64,000 bases of DNA. Origin: Thozetella sp. PMI_491 (lineage: Eukaryota; Ascomycota; Sordariomycetes; Chaetosphaeriales; Chaetosphaeriaceae). The translations under genes were made by a program, and so were the position numbers. The notes under the pieces were generated by a model. That model was given only the letters and a program-made list of their open reading frames with translations, made no database searches and was not told the origin of the DNA. The DNA lies in the NCBI GenBank assembly GCA_021432635.1, contig MU270075.1, positions 62,001 to 126,000 on the forward strand, read 5' to 3'. Of this stretch, positions 11,068 to 21,736 are shown piece by piece. Position 1 is the first letter of the stretch; each line of letters begins with the position of its first letter.

Positions 11068-11690
11068 TCACATGGTCCATATATATAATCGCGGGGATCT
11101 TCTCCAGCGTAGCAGAAACCCTTTTCCGCTATGGTAGTTATTGCACCCTAGACAAGACTCCCAGGTAGCTATATCTCGTCCACAGTCAGTAGGACCCCAA
11201 CACTCAACCTGGCTGCAAAAGCGAAGCGCAGTGTCTAGTGGGGGATGTACAGTACGCGACATGGGTGGTTCGATTCCCGGGTCGGCAAGTTTGGCAGGAT
11301 CAAGAACCGTTCGCCCATCGACATTCTCATATTCGCTTCGGGGAGGTGGGTCCTGAATGCCCTGCATGAAATCCTCAATCTGCTCTGGGTCTAGTTGGCG
11401 GTAATCGATCACGAACCATTGTCCATTCACGGGCTTAAGGCTTCGGAGAACGCCATCCTGGCCAAGGTTCAAAATTCCAAGTTGATCGATTTTCATATCT
11501 TTGCGGACCTTCCAGAGTGGCTCTGGATTGTAACGAAGAGTTGATGCCTGGGTGGCTTCCATGGCCGTGTCAGCTTGAGTCACCGTGGCGATGCCTGTAA
11601 CGGCAAACTAGAACTAGGTTAATACTAGACAAGGTACAAGAGAGAGACAGCACATACGACCGTCAATAGCGGAGAGAATATATATCTCAT
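11068..11690 (-). CDS. small secreted protein of unknown function
   Basis: Two exons, 11690-11658 and 11607-11068, give about 190 aa. The intron has GTATGT at 11657, a TTAAC branch and a TTCTAG acceptor at 11608 (50 nt). Splicing makes a good signal peptide: MRYIFSPLLTV joined to FAVTGIATVTQA. Without this intron the first exon runs into a stop, and the longer exon has no early ATG. The mature part is polar, with WFVIDYRQLDPEQIEDF in the middle and four or five cysteines near the end (VECWGPTDCG, SCLGC). The last 25 residues look less ordered, so another 3' exon is possible. I do not recognise the family; a small secreted, effector-like protein is inference. Confidence 0.55.
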
Positions 11691-12070
11691 TGCAGTAGAT
11701 GTAATAGAGATGACGTTAAGTGAGAGAGATATAAAATACTAGCTAAAAGGTATGCTAACATGCGAGAATAAGAACGCTGGTTTAAGAACAAGTAAAGTCT
11801 TATACTTTCTCGCCGGATAAAGCAGAGAGAAGATAGACACACTTATATAAGGTAGTTTTAATTTCAGGAGGATAAGGGAATAGAAAGTTAGGACCAGTTA
11901 GCTTGGCTTCTAATTTCTCTTCGTCGGCTATTTCTTTTAATAAATGATATATATAGTAGGAGTTGGTTTCTTTAATGTTGTTGGTACTTACTAGGAGTAA
12001 GGGGATTGGACCAGCCTTTTGGTGGTAGCAGTAGGGATGCCAATAGCTTATTTAACCGGCGTCCTTGTAG

Positions 12071-12340
12071 TTACACGAGGTACCAACTGCATATCTCTCG
12101 GATAATCAGACTATCCAACCAATAAACTGAACTTGGTGACTTTGGATAAATTTGATTAGCCTGGGTGACTGTGGTATGAGATGCACCAACGCTGGTGCAT
12201 AGGTAGAATCCTCCGCCTTCGGTAACTGCGGCCGTTGTTACCGGATCTGGCTGCACAGTAATAGGAGTGATGTTCTTTCCAACATGAAGCGATGTAGTGT
12301 ATGCTGGTGTAGAGATAGTTGTAGGCTAGACCCCGTCATA
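12071..12340 (-). pseudogene. possible remnant of a Thr/Pro-rich secreted protein
   Basis: On the minus strand an open stretch reads through a Thr/Val/Pro-rich segment (TPITVQPDPVTTAAVTEG), then GGGFYLCTS and a polar tail ending at 12071. This resembles the linker of a fungal cell-wall or carbohydrate-active protein, but there is no start codon, signal peptide or full domain. It could also be a chance open frame. Confidence 0.25.
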
Positions 12341-12989
12341 GGTAGATTTCATCAGGATAAGCAATAAAATTGACTATAACATAGCTCTAAACAGTGTATA
12401 TTAGCATATGAGAGTAATATTGGTTGTTACGCTTCGTTACTCCGCTCAGCCTTTTGTCCAGGCTCCATAATCTGCGTACTTCGCGACCGAAATACACGAA
12501 ACGAAAGGCACATGTGGCAATGTGGCCCCGCTTCGGCACTTGTCTTGGTCGGCTTTGCACTTGAGATTACGATTGCCTCGTAGAAGTTGACTTGGCTTCG
12601 TTACTTACGGATTGCTGAGGCAGAGTTTTAGAGTTGAGAACTATAGTATAATACGAGGATACGAGCGGATACGATGGCTCGGATCACTCCCTGCAAGGAC
12701 AAAAAGCTGGCAGAGTGGCTAGCACGAATTCCATTTTGATCGGCAGTTATCCCGTTCCCGGCAGAATCTCTCCGCCTAGCTAATTAGCGTACTCAGGATG
12801 CGTGGCACCCTAAACTTCGAATCACTCCCAATGCGTATGCTTGATCGACTGCAGCTATTTGTCCGATGCTCGATCCCGCCCCTTCCTCGGCCTATTTGCC
12901 TGCGATTGATCCCGGGGTTTTGATTCGGCCGCATGGAAGGTGCCACGGGAAGTGACGTAGAGCGTAGGGCGATGCTGTGTACGGAGTCC

Positions 12990-12997
12990 TTTATATC
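12990..12997 (+). promoter_or_regulatory. TATA-like element upstream of the GH1 gene
   Basis: A TTATATCT motif lies about 70 bp before the ATG at 13066, a usual distance in fungi. Only sequence and spacing support it. Confidence 0.35.
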
Positions 12998-13065
12998 TCT
13001 AGTAGCAAAGACGGCAGAGTTGTGTTTGAGAAGTTAGGGTTTCCCAATCGTCCCAGTCTTACACC

Positions 13066-15026
13066 ATGTGGTCGGTCTCTATCTTGATTGCTCAGGCAGC
13101 CGCAGTTGCGGCGCAACAGGTCTACGTCTCTGCTAATGGCTATTCTCCGCGCCCCTATTGTACAACTGCTCCCAGCCAGCCACTTCCAACTTCTCCGACC
13201 TACACTTTCACTCCATTTTCCTATACTTTGACCCAGACCGTCCGAACCGCTACAGCAGTCTCGTCGGCTCCCGCTACGACTTATGGACCCTCCTATAGAA
13301 AGGTCAGCTGTCTGCTTGGCAACCTTTCGACTACATCCTGGGGAGATTGGGATCCTGGTGTGGCGACTACTACTCCAGATACGGCTAACCCGTACGGAAA
13401 TTCCGCTTTCTCCGCTTTGTGGGCGGCTGCAGGATTAAATGTGACGCGTGGGATCTATTCCACTACAGTGTCACCAACCCCAGTCCCGACCAGCGAACTC
13501 GTCCTTCCTCCTGCGCTTTATTTTGGGCCGGGCGATTGCTATTCCTTCCCAGAAGGTTTCATGCTCGGCGTCTCGGGAGCGGCAGCGCAGATCGAGGGGG
13601 CAGTCGCGCAGGAAGGGCGGGCACCCGCCATTCCGGATTTCTTCGAAGAGGCAGGTCAGGTATTCAACCCGAGACCTGATTGGTATTCCAGCGACTTCGC
13701 AGCAACCGAAAACTACTTTTTGTATAAGCAGGACATCGAGCGTCTGGCAGCTATCGGAATCAAGTACTACTCCTTTTCGATCCCTTGGGCCAGAATCTTA
13801 CCCTTTTCCCTGCCCGGAACTCCGGTGAACTCCCAAGCCCTGCAGCATTACAGCGACTTGATCGATTTTGTTCTCCAGAAAGGCATGGTTCCGGTCGTAA
13901 CCTTGATCCATTTCGATACGCCGGCTGTCTACATTGGAGGCAATTTCACCGGCCTGCTTCAGCGAACGTACCTGGGCCGCGTGAACTGTGCTTACCAAGC
14001 TGATGGTTTCGTGGAAGGCATGGTCAACTACGGCAAAATCGTCATGTCCCATTTTGCTGACCGCGTACCTATCTGGATCACTTTCAACGAGCCACAGTGG
14101 GGTGCTGCAGACGGAATCGCAGTAGATAATGTCTTGAAATCTCACGCTCAGCTATACCATTTCTACAAAGACGTGATCAAAGGCGCGGGACGCGTGTCGA
14201 TGAAGATGGGGGCCATCCCAGGAGTCCCGCAGAACCCACTTAATCAGTCCCACATCGACGCCGCGCAAAGATACACAGACCTCTGGATCGGATCCTTACT
14301 TGACCCCCTTGTCTATGGGAAAGATTACCCTGAGGCGTACAAGAAGACCATCCAGAATTACGTCGAACTGTCGCCGTCAGACCTCGAAAAGCTCAATGGC
14401 ACAATCGGTAAGCAGATCGTCCTTCGTAAGAGCCGGTCTGATCCGAGTTATAATAACAGATACTGTCAGACTTTCTTGCCCTAGACATCTATCAAGCGAC
14501 TGCCTACTATCCCGTGGTGGCAGATGTCGAGGCTTGTGCTGGAGACAACTCTACTACCAACACACTATACCCTAACTGCATTGGTGCCACGGAAACAACG
14601 CTCCAGAACTGGCCTATGGGGGACATAGCAGACAACACGTACAATGTCTACAACACCGCCCCTTACCTCCGCACCCAGATTGGCTATATGTGGAATACGT
14701 ACAAGTTGCCCATCGTGGTGACGGAGTTCGGCCACCCCTCCGCTCCAAGCAGTTCGATTAATCTTCCTGACATTCGAAATGACATGCAGAGGTCTAATTA
14801 CTACTTGAGCTATCTTACAGAGATTCTCAAGTGCATCTGGGAAGATGGGGTTGACGTCCAAGGGGCGTTCATGTGGAGCTTTGTCGACAACTGGGAATGG
14901 GGTACTTACTATCACCAATTTGGTCTTCAGTATGTAAACAGAACGTCCCAGGAGCGATCCTACCGGCGAAGCCTTTTCGATGTCGTTGATTTCGTCGAGA
15001 GTCGTCGCATGGGGCCTGATAGCTAG
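13066..15026 (+). CDS. secreted GH1 family beta-glucosidase with long N-terminal extension
   Basis: Two exons, 13066-14407 and 14470-15026, give 632 aa. The intron has GTAAGC at 14408 and a CAG acceptor at 14469; splicing restores DFLALDIYQATAYYPV. A signal peptide (MWSVSILIAQAAAVAA) is followed by about 150 residues rich in Pro, Thr, Ser and Tyr, with no GH1 similarity I can see. The catalytic barrel starts near FPEGFMLGVSGAAAQIEGA. The acid/base is Glu342 in TFNEP and the nucleophile is Glu533 in VTEFG, where many GH1 enzymes have TENG. The C-terminal VQGAFMWSFVDNWEW..Y block is intact. It probably hydrolyses beta-glucosides from cellulose or plant glycosides outside the cell. The extension might be a cell-wall anchor or linker; that is inference. 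Confidence 0.88.
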
Positions 15027-16132
15027 TAAAGAGACACATCGTAATTGTCTCATGTGGACCGCAGGGAGTAGCTATTAGAATTGCGCAACAATACTGTCCT
15101 GCCTTCAAAAGACGTGAGATTAGTGGCTATTGAGTTGGATACCTATCTTCCCAGCACGACCTGTACTCTTCTGACCGCGATGTATCCTAATACCCTCTAA
15201 GGCCATAGATGCCGGTCATTCACAATGTACAACCAATTTTATCATCCCTGTGTCTACGCTAGAAGCCGACGGTCTCACCGCAGTACGTGGGGAAGCTGCG
15301 GAAAGTCCCGCTCACACTGGCCAGGTAATCCAACTGTTTATGTATTTAACTGTCTACCATTTAGTGGGAAGTCTCTCCCAGTCGTTTCCAAGTTGAAGAG
15401 AAAGACTTTCAAAGCGCACTGCCTACCAAGTATTTAGTATCATCTCTTTAGCACCAGTATTATACACCCCATTAACTATCAATGAGTCTTACCACAATCT
15501 TCCAAAACATAACTCTGCATCTGTTACGAGTAGTAGCCGGCGATGATGTGTACATTCGTACGAACGAAGCAGTGTACCGTGGGGCAAGAAATGAAACGTC
15601 GGGGTTAGTCTTCATGAGCTTCGTAGCAACAGGTGGACCCCGAGTGGAGGGTCATATACAGCTCTAGGGTTTCCCGAAATGACACAAACTTGTTTAAAAA
15701 CCTGTGGTTGTCATTGGCTTAGCTTAGCGAGAAGGCAATTGCAGCTCGGAGATGGAAAAGAGCCATCATCACAAAAGCAAGTACGCTTCCTAATCTCAAT
15801 CATTGGTGCGCTAGCCAGTCCTCCGGGGGGAGCTGACGCGTCACCGCAATTCGAAGGTAGCTTAGCGCGTATGGGAAACTACTACACCACAGGTTGGTTG
15901 ATTGTTAACACTAGTATAAACCCTTTTAGGAAATTGTGGGTCTTTTAAGAGGTGCAACCATAGGCCGAGGATCTTAGTTGAACTGAGGGGCAGTATACGA
16001 TGCAAGCCGACGGCTACCTCGTTTTCGGTTTTCTCCGCATTGCCTCTCGTCTAGACGATTAAAAGATCCGAGCCAGCTCGGATCCGTTCTCTGGCTCTGC
16101 CTTGCTTTTGACTCTGCAGAGACTGCGAAGTC
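15027..16132. other. intergenic region, no gene seen
   Basis: Only short frames without recognisable content occur. The right end upstream of 16133 presumably carries the regulator's promoter. Confidence 0.4.
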
Positions 16133-17473
16133 ATGTCATCACCGCGCGAGTCGGCACCAAGCGGAACAACGCCATCACTCGGAAATAAGCGAGCACGCAA
16201 GTCTCATCTTAAGTCTAAAAATGGGTGCAGCGGTTGCAAGAAGCGCAAGGTCAAGGCACGTGGTAGAACCCTGAATTGGCTCATGAGCGAGTCCGCCCGG
16301 GGGATATTCGCATACTTTCTCGCCTAGAAGCTCGTTCAAGGGCTAATGCAATGATAACAGTGCGGCGAAGAGCGGCCCTCTTGCCGTAATTGCCTCAGGC
16401 GTGGCTTACACTGCGACTTCACGAGCCTTCCAGCCTCACCGTCCAATACACGTGCCGAAGCTGGTTCACTTTCCATTCGCGCGCTTGCCGGCCAAGTGCC
16501 TCTGACGCCAGAGGCCGAAAGCGCCAACAGTGGCATAGCAGACCTTTCTATCCTCGACTTGGAGCTTCTTCATCATTTCACCACGTCCACGTGTCTCACC
16601 GTCTCGACGGACCCATTCGTCCGCAGCTTTTGGCGTATTAACGTCCCCCAAATAGGTTTCTCGAACCAATACGTTTTATACGCCACACTGGCCTTAGCTG
16701 CCCTTCACCTTGCCCGGTTCAGGCCGGAGAGGCGGGAGCTATGCGTTGCGCACGCTATGATGCGCCACGCCATGGCTTCCTCATTAGCACTGCCGCTCCT
16801 ATCCAATATCACTCCAGAAAAGTCTGTGCCTCTCTACTTTTTCAGCATTATTACGTCCTACATAGGGTTTGCGAGCCCTAAGGAATCTAGCAATTTTCTG
16901 TTTGTAGCCAACGACGCCATGCCGGACTGGTTATATCTGTTTCGAGGCGTGCGAAGCGTCATTGAGGTAGACGGCGACGGTTTTTATTCGTCACCAATCT
17001 CGTTTCTTTTCCGGTCGGGAATACAGCTTAACGAGATCTGGGACTCTAATTTCCTGGATCACGATGCACTGAAGGATCTTGAACAAAACATGCGAACCGC
17101 CATTCCCCCAGGGCCAAAGCTGAGCGTCCTTCTCACCACCATAGACGATATGAGAAGGGCATTTTATCTCTTCTACCATAGCACTGACGCTGACGAGAGC
17201 AAAGAAAGAGTCGTCTTCATGTGGTTGTTCAAGATTCCGGATGAGTACTTGGGTCTTCTGAAGGACCGCGACAATGAGGCTCTATGTGTTCTATCTTTCT
17301 TCTGTGTCTTGTTAAACCGGATTGAGCACCATTGGTGGGTTGAGGGATGGGGAGTTAGGCTGATCGAGCGCGTATATACAGCCCTCGACGAGGTTCATAG
17401 GCTATGGATCAGATGGCCCATAGAGGAGATTGGATGGGTGCCCAAAATTGCATCCGAAATCATGGCCTCGTAA
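16133..17473 (+). CDS. UPC2-like Zn2Cys6 transcription factor
   Basis: Two exons, 16133-16255 and 16361-17473, give 411 aa. The binuclear cluster spans the junction: GCSGCKKRKVK, then CGEERPSCRNCLRRGLHC, so all six cysteines are present. The intron sits at the usual K/C position of this class but begins GC (GCACGT at 16256); GT sites nearby would break the cluster frame. The acceptor is ATAACAG at 16360. DLELLHHFTTSTCLT and LYATLALAALHLARFRPERR follow, and LLNRIEHHWWVEGWGVRLIE lies near the end. This layout is typical of the sterol uptake control (UPC2/ECM22-like) group, where most members have unknown targets. It is expected to act in the nucleus. Confidence 0.82.
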
Positions 17474-17878
17474 CCGGTCACCTGTTTAGAAACTGTAATT
17501 ATCCTTTGGCACTTGACTAAAGAGGCGTGACTCTTGATCTAGGAACTTACCAAAGTAGGTAGGTTCAATTGCGAGATTCCACCTTTGCTGTCTACAAGCT
17601 AAATAAAAAAAAAGGTTTGGTTTCAAAGACAGAAACGAAAATTGCATCAATGACCTCTAAAGCCTCTACCCCAATATAAGACCGATACTACGTAGCCATA
17701 AGAGAGAGTGTGTGTAACGTTGTTCAGTTGCCCGGCCTATACCACCATTTTGACTTGTCCAAATAATCTATTCTCATCACTTCATCTTCGAGCGGTAAAC
17801 TAGAATACAGAGTAGGCAAGATCAATATACAAGGTATGGCATGGCTTTATAGGAAATAACACTGGAAGGTTGGATTGC
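17474..17878. other. convergent intergenic stretch, no gene seen
   Basis: A 3'-to-3' spacer between the regulator and the dynamin gene. It is AT-rich and probably holds both 3' untranslated regions. Confidence 0.4.
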
Positions 17879-20486
17879 CTATTGATCTAGGTCCATCAGT
17901 CTAGCAGTACCACGTTTACCTTTCTTCGACTTCTTCCTGTTGGGGATAGCCGACTCATCCTCAAGAGGTTCCGCGAAAGCTGGCTCTTCCGCTGGAGCTA
18001 GCTCTTCTTCAAACAGTTCGGCAGCTAAGCCTTCTTCATCCGGACCTGCCCATTCTTGAACTCTTCGAGGGCCCTCCCGCAGAAGAGAGGAGGTAGAGGT
18101 AGCGGATCTCGTAGAGCTGCCACTAGCCATGTGAGGAGGCGTCGCTGCGTGATCCGAAGTGCTTGAAGGCGTGCTGATTGTACCGGTGGTCGTACTACCA
18201 ACTGTTGCAAAATCTGTTTTCCGAGTAGTCAGCACAAGGCATATTTGAGAATAATTATATAAAATCAGTGGTCTTGCCCTCTAATCTAACTCGGCTGAAA
18301 CGTTTACAGGTTGTGGCACCTGTGCCGAGGACTTCAAGCTGCTTCGTGAGCTGGTCTCTTTCCGCCCGTTCCCCCTCCGACTCTCCAGCAATCGAAGTAA
18401 CAAGGTCTGGTGGCATTTTGAAGACACTGACTGCTGAGAGGATACCGGCAAGAACGGTTACGAGATTGGCCTCAACGAGTTCGATAGAGACGTCATCTAC
18501 GAAGCGCTTCATAGCTATCTGGTTGGCGGGGTTGGAGTGAGCAGTGTTCTTTGATTTCCAAATACATAACGTACCTCATAGTATGCCTGCATATAGTCTA
18601 GTGCATTCGATGCGGCGGCTCTTTCCCTGTCAGGTTCATAAAATGCTTCGACAATAGCATTGGCTAGAGAAGTGATATCGGGACGCGGCAAAACGTAATG
18701 ATCGCCCGCCACGTCGCAGATGTCTTTCACGATCTTAGTGACATCATCGAACTTTCTGGTTTTGATAATACTCTGGATAGTGTTAGTGAAGGAAAGGTCG
18801 TAGGTGATCGGGTGAAACGTCTCGTGCAGCTTTAGAATTTCTTCGGTCTTGCCAACAAGTCGAGTGAGAACTCTTTCCATCTCAGGCTCGAAAACCTTTT
18901 CAAAGAGAGAGTTCGAGGTCCCCTTGTCGGAAATATCGCCCACGACATGCCGAAGAAAAGTTTTCGCAGCATTCCACACTTCTTCAATATGTTTATGGAC
19001 AAGAACCCGCCACGGGGCAGCCTGATCTCGGAATAAGTCGGCTACAATCATTGGATCGAAGAGTCCAGGCAGCTCCCTGCCTCTTGATCGCTGCATCTTG
19101 ACCTGGATCTGGTCAAGGTAGGCCTCTCGAGTGATGCCAGGTACAGTGTCAACCGTTGGCTGCGCTTGGGAATCGATGATATGACGGCGGTGACCACGCT
19201 GGACAAGGCTTGTGGAGAACTTTGTGCTGAGGTTTTGCACTACTGCTCGAAAACGCTGCTGATAGCCAACTTGTGTTTCCGCATCTTTAAAGAAAGGGTC
19301 GTAGTAGGTACCGTCAATCGCACTCTTAACCAGCCACTGAAACTTCTCGCTAACCTTGACAAGATAATATCGTTGCTCATCTAGGCCTCCCCTAGGTTCG
19401 CCAAGCTGCTGAAGTCGGGAGCGACGGTTGGCAATTTTGTCCTCGATCTCGTCCAAGAGGCTAGGTAGCTCGGAGGTAATGTGACTGAAAAGAACCTCGC
19501 TAAGGCGCTGGCGAAGCTCATCGATTCCCATGGTAGATTCTGCCATGGTTTTCCAAACTCCCCCGTTAAAGAATTGTCGTTCTATGTTGCGACGATGAAC
19601 CAGTGTTCCTGAGTCCTTCTCTGAGTCGAGGTTCCTTAAAACATGCCAGCCGAGACGTAATTCAATATCGAGGTTGCGAGCTAGAGCGAGATACGTAGCC
19701 TCGCTATTAGAGCCCGGGTTAAGGGTGTCGGGCTTGGTGATGACGCCCAGTGTACGATGACCGTGAGGATCGGCCGAACGAGCCAGCTTAAGCACAACCT
19801 GGTTTGCAATGTCATTCTTGGCAGATACAACAGCGAGAATGATGCTGCGAGATTCTTCCATGTAAGTCTTGACAATATCTTGGATCAGGTCGACGTCGTC
19901 CTGGGTCTGCTGTTTGGTTTGTGAATGTATGAGACCGGGCAGGTCAACGATGGTCAGGTGAGGCTGATCGGGACCGGTGATTTCAAATCGAAGTCGGTCA
20001 CTAGAGAAGTTCTTTCCCATGGCCGCAAAGCCCATGGCAGCCGTTGCTCTCTTGTTGAGGGCAGCAAAATCCTCAAGGCTGTTGTCAAGCCTCTCGTGGA
20101 AGGTATAATTAGATGCAGTGCTCTTGCCGGTGGCTAGTTCATTGCGATAAATACAAGCATCGGCACTGACTTCTGGGGACCGACGAAGGATTACCTCGGT
20201 CGGAAATCGGGTGCACAAGACGCTATTGATGCCAAACGGAACGCCGGAAAGTGCCTCTAAGACGGAACTTTTCCCTGACGACTGATCGCCACAACTATGA
20301 ACATATGTGGTAAGTGATGGCCTGATAATATCGTCAGAAGACTTACACAATGATTTGCGGAAGTGAGACATGTCTGTTGATACCCTGAGATCGAAGAGTA
20401 TCAATCGAGTTCATGAGGCTGAGGCGATCAGCTGAGCACAGCTCAACCAGGTTACCGGTACCGTGCCAAAAGGGGGTAGGAGGCAT
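17879..20486 (-). CDS. dynamin-family GTPase (Mx/VPS1-like)
   Basis: Four exons, 20486-20347, 20294-18575, 18518-18278 and 18213-17879, total 811 codons with all phases consistent. The N-terminus has NLVELCSADRLSLMNSID, then the G1 loop GDQSSGKS (49-56), G3 DLPG (164-167) and G4 TKPD (233-236). A middle/stalk region follows. The GTPase effector helix (MQAYYEIAMKRFVDDVSIEL) is restored by removing a GTACGT intron at 18574-18519. The tail is Ser/Thr- then Glu-rich and ends in a KKSKKGKRG basic block. No PH or proline-rich domain is seen, unlike classical endocytic dynamins. Such proteins remodel membranes of vacuole, peroxisome or mitochondria; the exact membrane cannot be told. The last intron needs a GC donor (GCAAGA at 18277). 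Without it the protein would stop near 18255 and lack the basic tail. Confidence 0.88.
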
Positions 20487-21736
20487 GATGGCGGTCGTCT
20501 TTTAAGGGAAATGCTCAAGTATTCGGGATTTTAGGAGGCTATTGGCGATCGAATCAACAAAATCAATCCAGAATCTAATTCATAAAGATGCAGGGCGAGC
20601 AAGTTCTGCCCTGGGCTGGGCCTATTTATCACAAGAAGGCTGTAGGCCTCACCGAAAAAAATACAGGCCTCACGGAGGAATCGCAAGCCGCAACCAATCG
20701 GGACACTTGGAGAGCCTTCTCAGAACTGACTGATTGGGCGCCACTTATCAGATATCAATGGGTTGGTGAGAGTACAATGAGGCACCTCTGCATCTTGCCC
20801 CACAGGCTGTCCTAACTCGGTCAATTTCGTAAGGTGGGTAGCGGCCGACTTCTTGTCACTGTACGGCATGTTTTATTGGTCGATCTCTTCTAGCCAGTCA
20901 ACTATACTCGTCCCTGGAGCAGTCGACCAGTACTTTCTTGACGGCGTTCCTACAGTGGTGCTGGATCTTTTTAAACGCGAAATGACAGTCTAGCGATGAT
21001 GGGCACACGGCTTTCTGCCGAACCTTGGCTGCGACCAATTCCAAAGCGACAAGTTGGACTATGTTTGAGACTATTGGACGGACCTATCTGGTATCCTAAA
21101 GATGCATATTTGTCCTAGATCCTACGCTCGGTCGAGGGTCGCGGTAATTAGTACTCTCCGTCAATGTCAACTAAGAGATTTGCCTAGTCACCGCCGTTAT
21201 ACGCTTCCGTTTATCGGCCCTAGCTCGGTAGTAGGTGGGAACAACAATGCGCCTCTCTTGGAAATCTCCCGCCGCGGTGTCGATGCCTCTGTCAATGGGT
21301 ACTAGGGCCCCTGTTAGGCAGGATCTAAGCGAGGAAATGTTCTGGGGTCCACTGTGTGGTTTCTCCCTGTCTCCTTCTAACTTCCGAAACCTTGTACGTA
21401 ATGATTCTATGCTGTGATTCATGTATACACTACGGCAAATAGGGCGTAGCCGAAGTCCCCGTCGGAAAGGAATGAAAAATGAAAAAGGAAAGAAAGACTG
21501 GGGCGTGTTCCCTGGCTAACCAAGTTTCGATGCGAACCCACCTTTCCCCCTTTCTTGCATTTGCATCCTTCTGTCACCTCTTAATTTTACAACTTCGGCA
21601 CGGTCGCAGTGGGGCTAGCACTGCCCTCACCTCCTGGCCGGGTTGATAGCCCAGAGCAGGAACAAGCATGTATATAGCATCACTGCCCGGCTGCACCGAG
21701 TAAAAAAAAATCCACTTTATAGACCTGGCGCTAAAA
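20487..21736. other. divergent promoter region, no gene seen
   Basis: This lies between the dynamin start (minus) and the amidase start (plus). Short frames only. Confidence 0.4.

Larger units (their letters stand above)
11691..13065. other. AT-rich intergenic stretch upstream of the GH1 gene
   Basis: AT-rich, with many TA steps at 11,690-12,000, which suggests old repeat-induced mutation or non-coding drift. It includes a short coding-like remnant at 12,071-12,340 and the GH1 promoter at its right end. Confidence 0.4.

Noticed and set aside
11265-11285. tRNA-like B box (GGTTCGATTCC)
   Set aside because: It lies inside the secreted-protein exon and no matching D arm, anticodon arm or acceptor stem could be folded.
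14408-14484. GH1 gene split into two separate open frames
   Set aside because: The 62-nt intron restores DFLALDIY and joins the two catalytic glutamates in one protein.
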